DNA from: Halothiobacillus sp.
GTDB taxonomy: Bacteria; Pseudomonadota; Gammaproteobacteria; Halothiobacillales; Halothiobacillaceae
Direction: 5' to 3'
DNA length: 64,000 bases
Assembly: GCA_023255735.1 (NCBI GenBank)
Contig: JAGDVP010000018.1
Span: 31,386-95,385 of the forward strand
The position numbers were made by a program, and so were the translations under genes. Shown here piece by piece: positions 58,945 to 64,000 of this stretch. Numbering within the stretch: position 1 is the stretch's first letter; every line of letters starts with the position of its first letter. The notes under the pieces are model-generated. The model saw nothing but the letters and a program-made list of their open reading frames with translations, made no database searches and was not told the DNA's origin.

Positions 58945-61900
58945 ATGGAACACGCGCATCTTAATTTTTCTTACACACTTGGCCTCGATATTGGTATGGC
59001 CTCGGTCGGCGCAGCCGTTTTGGCCTGCGACCACATCCGCGCCCTGCATGTACGCACCTTTAATGCCGCCGAAACCGCCAAAGAAGGTGAATCGCTCAAT
59101 TTAATCCGCCGCGAAGCGCGTCTCACTCGCCGCCGCATTCGCCGCCGCGCCTTCAGGCTCACGCGTCTGCGCCGCCTATTCAAGCGGATCGGGCTTATCA
59201 ATAACCTCGACGCACAAGGCTTCACTACCGCAACCTCACCGTGGACACTCCGCGCCGAAGGGCTTAATCGCCGACTCAACCCCACCGAATGGGCGGCGGC
59301 GATCTACCACCTCGTCAAACACCGGGGCTTTCAATCTAACCGCAAAAGCGAAGTTAGTGAGGATGAAAAAGCCGGGCAAATGTTATCCGGTGTATCGGCT
59401 AACCAAAAACGCATGATTGCAAACGGCTGGCGCACGATAGGCGAAATGGCGGCATACGATGCTGCCTTTGCGACCGCCAAGCGCAACAAGGGCGGCGCCT
59501 ACACCCACACCTTTGCCCGCGCCGATCTTGAAAGCGAACTGCATCAACTGTTTGCCGCACAACGTCAACACGCTAATCCGCACACCGCCGACGATTTTGA
59601 AGCCGCCGTGCATGAGCTGCTCATGGCGCGCAAACCCACGCTTTCGGGTGAAAACCTACTGAAAATGGTCGGAAAATGCACCTTTGAGCCGGGCGAATAT
59701 CGCGCCCCCAAAGCCAGCCACACCGCCGAACGCTTTGTATGGCTAACCCGCCTCAACAACACCCGCATTACCGGCATGGGCGTAACCCGCGCCTTATCAG
59801 ATGATGAGCGTCAAGCGTTGATTAATTTGCCCTTCACGCAAACCAAACTCACCTACAAACAAGCGCGCAACGCAGCAAACCTCGCCGAGCAAGAGCGATT
59901 TGTCGGGCTTGCCTATCGTGCCGACAAAGACCCAGAAAGCGCGGTGCTGTTCGAGGCCAAAGCCTTCCACAAGCTACGCAAAGCCTACGAAGATGCGGGC
60001 CTGAAAACCGAATGGGCGCGAGATGCGATCAATCCCGAACGCCTGGATACCCTCGCCTTCGCGCAAACTGCCTACAAGGATGACCGCGAAGCGCGGGAGT
60101 GCCTTGCACAACAGGGTGTTGAGCCGGCCATCATTGAAGCCGTATTGAATGTGAGTTTTAGCGATTTCGTACGTCTATCCCTCAAAGCCCTGCGCAAAAT
60201 CATCCCGCACATGGAAGCGGGCATGCGTTACGACGAAGCCGTGCTTGCCGCAGGCTATGCGCATCACAGCGACCTCAACCAGGCCGACAGCAAAACCCGC
60301 CGCATCCCGCGCATCAGCAAAGAGGATTTCCCCAATCCCGTCGTTTACCGCGCCCTTAATCAGGCGCGTAAATTGGTCAATGCCATTATTGACGAATACG
60401 GCGCGCCTGCCGCCGTGCATATTGAACTGGCGCGCGATTTAAGCAAGCCATTTGATGAGCGGCGCGACATTAAAAAAGAGCAAGACAAGTTCCGCGACAA
60501 CAAAGAAAAAAATGCCGTCAAATACCGCGAACTGTTCGGCCAAGCGCCCAAAAAAGACCAACTCGACAAACTGCGTCTGTATGAGGAGCAAGATGGCAAA
60601 TGCGCTTACAGCCTAGATGCACTCGATTTACAGCGCCTCGATGAAATCGGTTATGTCGAAATCGACCACGCCCTGCCCTACTCGCGCAGCTTCGACAATG
60701 GTTTTAATAACAAAGTGCTTGTGCTCACCTGTGAAAACCGCAACAAAGGCAACCAAACGCCGTTTGAGTACCTTGGCGGCGCACACGACGACCCTCGCTG
60801 GCATCGCTTTGAGACCGCCGTGCGCAGCAACAAAAAAATTCGCCAAGCCAAGCGCGACCGCTTGCTGCGCAAAGATTTTGACGAAAAAGAAGCGATCAGC
60901 TTCCGCGAGCGTAACCTAACCGACACCCGTTACATCGCCCGCGCCTTCAAAACCCTCGTTGAACAACACCTACAACTGGCGACTGGCTTAGGAGCCAAGC
61001 GTTGCGTTGTCGTATCTGGGCAACTCACCGCTTTTTTGCGTGCGCGCTGGGGTTTACTCAAAGTGCGAGCCGATGGCGATTTACATCACGCGCTCGATGC
61101 CGCCGTGGTTGCCGCGTGCAGTCACAGCATGGTCAAACGCCTCTCGGATTACAGCCGTCGCAAAGAACTGGCTGAGATTCGCACCCAGTTTGTCGATCCG
61201 GTGACCGGTGAGGTTGCCGACATTGCCGCCTTGCGCCAATTAGAGGCGAACTTTCCTACCCCATGGCCGCATTTTCGGCATGAGTTAATGGCTTGGCTCA
61301 ACCCTAATCCCGCCTTACAGCTAGAACACTTGCCGGATTACCCCAAGCAATACTTATCGTTTGCGCATCCTGTGCGCGTCTCGCGTGCCCCGCTGCGACG
61401 TGGCACCGGGCAGGCGCACCAAGAAACTATCCGTTCAGCAAAACAACTCAATGAAGGTTTAAGCAGCGTTAAAACCCCGCTTGCAAGCCTTAAACTCAAA
61501 GACCTCGAAAATATCGTAGGCTTCGATGACCCACGCAATGAACAACTCATCAACGCCATTCGCGAGCGCCTGCAACAGCACGGCGACGATGGCAAAAAAG
61601 CCTTCAAAGACCCGCTCTACAAACCCAGTAAAGAAGGCAAAACTGCGCCCATCGTGCGCAGCGTAAACCTCGCCACCGTCCAAAAAAGCGGCCTGCCCAT
61701 ACGCGGCGGCATTGCCGCCAATGGCGACATGCTGCGCGTGGATATTTTTACCGACGGCAAAAAGTTTTACGCCGTGCCGTTGTATGTGGCCGATTCGGTG
61801 AAAGTCCTCGAAAACCTACCTAATCGCGCCGTGGTTGCCTTCAAACCCGAAGACGAATGGACGGTGATGGATGAAGAAAAGGGTTATCGCTTTCTGTTTA

Positions 61901-62172
61901 GCCTGCACCCGAATGATTGGGTGCGGGTTTCATTCAAAACAGAAGCCGCAAAAGAAGGCTATTTTTCCGGACTGGATCGTGCAACAGGTGCCATATCTAT
62001 TTGGGTACATGACCGTAACCAAGCCGTTGGCAAAGACGGCCTAATGCGCGGCATCGGCATAAAAACCGCGCTCTCGGTGCAAAAATTCCACGTCGATCTT
62101 CTCGGCCGCCTCTACCCCGCCAAGCCCGAAGCTCGGCAAGCGCTGAGGCGCCTTAACAAAGGCAAGGGTTAA
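58945..62172 (+). CDS. cas9: Cas9, compact type II-C (Neisseria type)
   Basis: RNA-guided DNA endonuclease of 1075 residues. Visible in order: RuvC-I YTLGLDIGMASVG with D15; Arg-rich bridge helix (about 50-80); recognition lobe with CTFEPGEYRAPKASHTAERF; RuvC-II HIELARDL with E494; HNH block EIDHALPYSRSFDNGFNNKV with D574, H575 and N598; RuvC-III HHALDAAVVA with H715 and D718; C-terminal PAM-interacting region ending RGIGIKTALSVQKFHVDLLG. All catalytic residues are intact. Extended similarity to N. meningitidis Cas9 (1082 aa). ATG at 58945 has AAGGA 6 bases upstream; a TTG at 58906 would start within the tracrRNA anti-repeat. Confidence 0.96.
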   Translation: MEHAHLNFSYTLGLDIGMASVGAAVLACDHIRALHVRTFNAAETAKEGESLNLIRREARLTRRRIRRRAFRLTRLRRLFKRIGLINNLDAQGFTTATSPWTLRAEGLNRRLNPTEWAAAIYHLVKHRGFQSNRKSEVSEDEKAGQMLSGVSANQKRMIANGWRTIGEMAAYDAAFATAKRNKGGAYTHTFARADLESELHQLFAAQRQHANPHTADDFEAAVHELLMARKPTLSGENLLKMVGKCTFEPGEYRAPKASHTAERFVWLTRLNNTRITGMGVTRALSDDERQALINLPFTQTKLTYKQARNAANLAEQERFVGLAYRADKDPESAVLFEAKAFHKLRKAYEDAGLKTEWARDAINPERLDTLAFAQTAYKDDREARECLAQQGVEPAIIEAVLNVSFSDFVRLSLKALRKIIPHMEAGMRYDEAVLAAGYAHHSDLNQADSKTRRIPRISKEDFPNPVVYRALNQARKLVNAIIDEYGAPAAVHIELARDLSKPFDERRDIKKEQDKFRDNKEKNAVKYRELFGQAPKKDQLDKLRLYEEQDGKCAYSLDALDLQRLDEIGYVEIDHALPYSRSFDNGFNNKVLVLTCENRNKGNQTPFEYLGGAHDDPRWHRFETAVRSNKKIRQAKRDRLLRKDFDEKEAISFRERNLTDTRYIARAFKTLVEQHLQLATGLGAKRCVVVSGQLTAFLRARWGLLKVRADGDLHHALDAAVVAACSHSMVKRLSDYSRRKELAEIRTQFVDPVTGEVADIAALRQLEANFPTPWPHFRHELMAWLNPNPALQLEHLPDYPKQYLSFAHPVRVSRAPLRRGTGQAHQETIRSAKQLNEGLSSVKTPLASLKLKDLENIVGFDDPRNEQLINAIRERLQQHGDDGKKAFKDPLYKPSKEGKTAPIVRSVNLATVQKSGLPIRGGIAANGDMLRVDIFTDGKKFYAVPLYVADSVKVLENLPNRAVVAFKPEDEWTVMDEEKGYRFLFSLHPNDWVRVSFKTEAAKEGYFSGLDRATGAISIWVHDRNQAVGKDGLMRGIGIKTALSVQKFHVDLLGRLYPAKPEARQALRRLNKGKG

Positions 62173-62175
62173 ATC

Positions 62176-63126
62176 ATGGCGTGGCGCAGCGTGATGATTA
62201 CCCAACCCGCGCGGCTCAAGCTCGAACAACGCGCCTTAGTCGTCGAGCAAGAGAGCGGCACGGTGCGCGTACCGCTGGAAGACATCTCGGTACTGGTTAT
62301 CGATCAACCGCAAGTGTTGCTCAGCGCCAGCCTGCTTTCCGCCTGCGCGAGCGCCCAAATTGCCGTGATAACCGTCGGCGACGATCATCACCCTAATGGC
62401 GTATTGTTACCGCACCAGCCGCACAGCCGCGCCTTAAAAGTGATTCGCGCCCAGCTGGCCTTAACCCTGCCGCGCAAAAAACGCCTATGGCAAGCCATCG
62501 TGCAACGCAAGTTACACAACCAAGCCGATCTGCTCGCCCAGCTAGGCCATGCCAGTGCCGCCCTCACGTTAAATCACTTGGCCCAGCGTGTGCGCTCAGG
62601 TGATGCCGGCAATGCCGAAGCCCACGGCGCTCAAGTGTATTTCAAAGCCGTGTTCGGCCATGGGTTTAGCCGCGCCCAAACCCGTTGGCACAACGCGGCG
62701 CTCAACTACGGCTATAGCGTGGTGCGCTCTGCCTTAGCGCGCAATTTGGTGGCCTATGGCTTTATCACCAATATTGGCCTGCATCACAGCAGCGAACAAA
62801 ATGCGTTTAACTTAGCCGACGATTTAATCGAGCCGTTTCGCCCCCTCATTGATGCGCATGCGCTGAGCTTAATTGCCGCACAAGGTGCAAAGCCCCCGCC
62901 GGAATTAAGCCGCACTGATAAAGCCCATATGGTGCAAATTTTGCACGAGGATATTCGGCTGCACCGGGGGGAGGCACCCACCGCCATCGAGCACTTCAGC
63001 GTACTCGCCGCGTGCGAACAGATGGTCATTAGTTTAAGCCAGCGGTTATTCGATGAATGCTTAACCCTTGATTTACCCGCGCGCACCCTAAAAAAACCTG
63101 CCGAGGACGGGGATCATGAGTTATGA
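62176..63126 (+). CDS. cas1: Cas1 spacer-acquisition integrase (type II)
   Basis: Integrase that, with Cas2, inserts new spacers. 316 residues; metal ligands are visible as E148 (NAEAHGAQVYF), H203/H204 (GLHHSSEQNAFNLADDL) and D215/D216 in the same block, with the following EPFRP. Begins 3 bp after cas9 and overlaps cas2 by 11 bases, so all three are translated from one mRNA. No csn2 or cas4 follows, which defines subtype II-C. Confidence 0.95.
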   Translation: MAWRSVMITQPARLKLEQRALVVEQESGTVRVPLEDISVLVIDQPQVLLSASLLSACASAQIAVITVGDDHHPNGVLLPHQPHSRALKVIRAQLALTLPRKKRLWQAIVQRKLHNQADLLAQLGHASAALTLNHLAQRVRSGDAGNAEAHGAQVYFKAVFGHGFSRAQTRWHNAALNYGYSVVRSALARNLVAYGFITNIGLHHSSEQNAFNLADDLIEPFRPLIDAHALSLIAAQGAKPPPELSRTDKAHMVQILHEDIRLHRGEAPTAIEHFSVLAACEQMVISLSQRLFDECLTLDLPARTLKKPAEDGDHEL

Positions 63127-63448
63127 AGCCCGCCGTTTTATGCGCTTAATGGTATTTTTTGATCTGCCCACGCTAACCCGCGAAGACAAACGCGCCTATA
63201 CCCTGTTCCGGCGCTTTTTAATTCAAGATGGTTATGACATGCTGCAATGGTCGGTGTATGGCCGCATCACTAATGGCGCTGCTGATTTAGAAACGCACCT
63301 CAAACGGCTCACAGAAAACCTCCCCGAAGATGGTTCGGTGCGCTGCCTGCAAATCAGCGAAAAACAATATGCTCAAATGCGCCTGTTAGTTGGGCTGCAA
63401 AAACCGCAGGAAAAAAAGGTCAATGCCAAGCAATTATTACTGCTTTAA
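63116..63448 (+). CDS. cas2: Cas2 spacer-acquisition protein
   Basis: Cas2 of 110 residues: ferredoxin-like fold with RLMVFFDLPTLTREDKRAY, RFLIQDGYDMLQWSVYGRI, and VRCLQISEKQYAQM. Partner of Cas1 in the integration complex. It ends 62 bp before the first repeat; the only element in between is a minus-strand terminator. Confidence 0.93.
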   Translation: MSYEARRFMRLMVFFDLPTLTREDKRAYTLFRRFLIQDGYDMLQWSVYGRITNGAADLETHLKRLTENLPEDGSVRCLQISEKQYAQMRLLVGLQKPQEKKVNAKQLLLL

Positions 63449-63462
63449 CTGCAAAAAAATAT

Positions 63463-63500
63463 CGAAAAAACCCGCCAACGGCAAGCCGGAAGCGGGTTTA
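63463..63500 (-). terminator. Terminator closing the array transcript
   Basis: AACCCGC/GCGGGTT outer stem with an inner CGGC/GCCG stem; on the minus strand it is followed by TTTTTT. It lies between the array and cas2 in the orientation that stops RNA coming from the repeats, so pre-crRNA should not run antisense into cas2. The plus-strand T-run is weak. Confidence 0.8.
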
Positions 63501-63510
63501 AGGGCAGGGA

Positions 63511-64000
63511 ATTGTAGCAATCCGGGGTGAGAGTGGGAGCTACAACACAAAGGCGAGCGTCTCGACCAAGGCGATCATTGTAGCAATCCGGGGTGAGAGT
63601 GGGAGCTACAACTGAATTAGACGTTTTCCCGTTTTCCAATAGATTGTAGCAATCCGGGGTGAGAGAGGGAGCTACAACTCGGGCGTTCAAATGTTCGACC
63701 GGATTTATATTGTAGCAATCCGGGGTGAGAGTGGGAGCTACAACATCAATATTGACGTTTGTAATATCAGTATCATTGTAGCAATCCGGGGTGAGAGTGG
63801 GAGCTACAACAAGGCGCGTTACGGCTGTAATTTCGGAAATATTGTAGCAATCCGGGGTGAGAGTGGGAGCTACAACTCAATGTTCTAATTTATGCGTTTC
63901 TGGTCAAATTGTAGCAATCCGGGGTGAGAGTGGGAGCTACAACCGGGATATACATCTGGTACAAGTATGTTGAATTGTAGCAATCCGGGGTGAGAGTGGG
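63511..64000 (-). CRISPR. CRISPR array, 36-bp repeats, continues past right edge
   Basis: Eight repeats are visible (starts 63511, 63577, 63643, 63709, 63775, 63841, 63908, 63974; the last cut after 27 bp) with seven spacers of 30 bp, except the sixth at 31. The minus-strand repeat begins GTTGTAGCTCCC and ends GGATTGCTACAAT, near the N. meningitidis II-C repeat. Seven copies are identical as far as seen; repeat 3 has one substitution (63666). The tracrRNA anti-repeat fixes crRNA transcription on the minus strand, towards cas2. Each repeat ends in an extended -10 element. Confidence 0.98.

Noticed and set aside
63445..63888. Two open frames with repeated peptide blocks across the array
   Set aside because: They translate the CRISPR repeats and spacers; the repeated peptide is the repeat read as codons, not a gene.

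Overview
This 64 kb window is a piece of a gammaproteobacterial chromosome. The evidence is the order mnmG-rsmG-parA-parB-atpZ-atpI-atpBEFHAGDC-glmU, a yibN-grxC-secB-gpsA cluster, a yffB-dapE pair, and a complete gspC-N operon. No rRNA or tRNA gene was seen, so the genus cannot be fixed. The thiol and persulfide genes (a BigR/SqrR-like repressor, rhodanese, glutaredoxin, zinc-type thioredoxin, DUF2892 and DUF4395 proteins) would fit a sulfur-oxidising lineage, but that is inference.

Layout. 1-1.8 kb: phoR (cut by the left edge) and phoB, with a good PHO box in front of phoB. 2-8.6 kb: nadC, a small cytochrome c, an ArsC/Spx-like protein, dapE, murJ, a major-facilitator exporter and a DUF4395 membrane protein. 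8.7-20.4 kb: a full type II secretion operon on the minus strand, transcribed gspC to gspN. 20.7-23.5 kb: a PAP2 phosphatase, a GT4 glycosyltransferase and a SAM methyltransferase. 23.6-27 kb: an iron(II) uptake operon feoA-feoA-feoB-feoC, followed by a decayed IS256-type transposase fragment. 27.5-30.7 kb: a CbpA-type DnaJ, ribosomal protein L36 (type B), rdgB and hemW. 30.7-43.8 kb: glmU, the whole ATP synthase operon, parAB, rsmG and mnmG. 44.3-50.3 kb: a membrane-anchored cold-shock-domain protein, oxyR, trxA, rho, an unknown lipoprotein, purD and trmL. 50.3-54.9 kb: trmO, then gpsA, secB and a run of thiol-handling genes headed by a persulfide-sensor-like ArsR repressor. 55-58.7 kb: envC, ctpA and a DJ-1 family gene.

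58.8 kb to the right edge: a compact type II-C CRISPR-Cas locus of the Neisseria type. It holds a predicted tracrRNA gene on the minus strand, cas9 (1075 aa), cas1, cas2 and an array of 36-bp repeats that runs off the window. The tracrRNA lies divergently inside the cas9 leader, and its anti-repeat matches the array repeat at 28 of 36 positions. Each repeat ends in an extended -10 element (TGCTACAAT), so each crRNA may have its own promoter on the minus strand. A rho-independent terminator sits between the array and cas2, oriented to stop that antisense transcription. This is the most interesting part of the window. Its family is known, but the arrangement and likely control circuit deserve a test.
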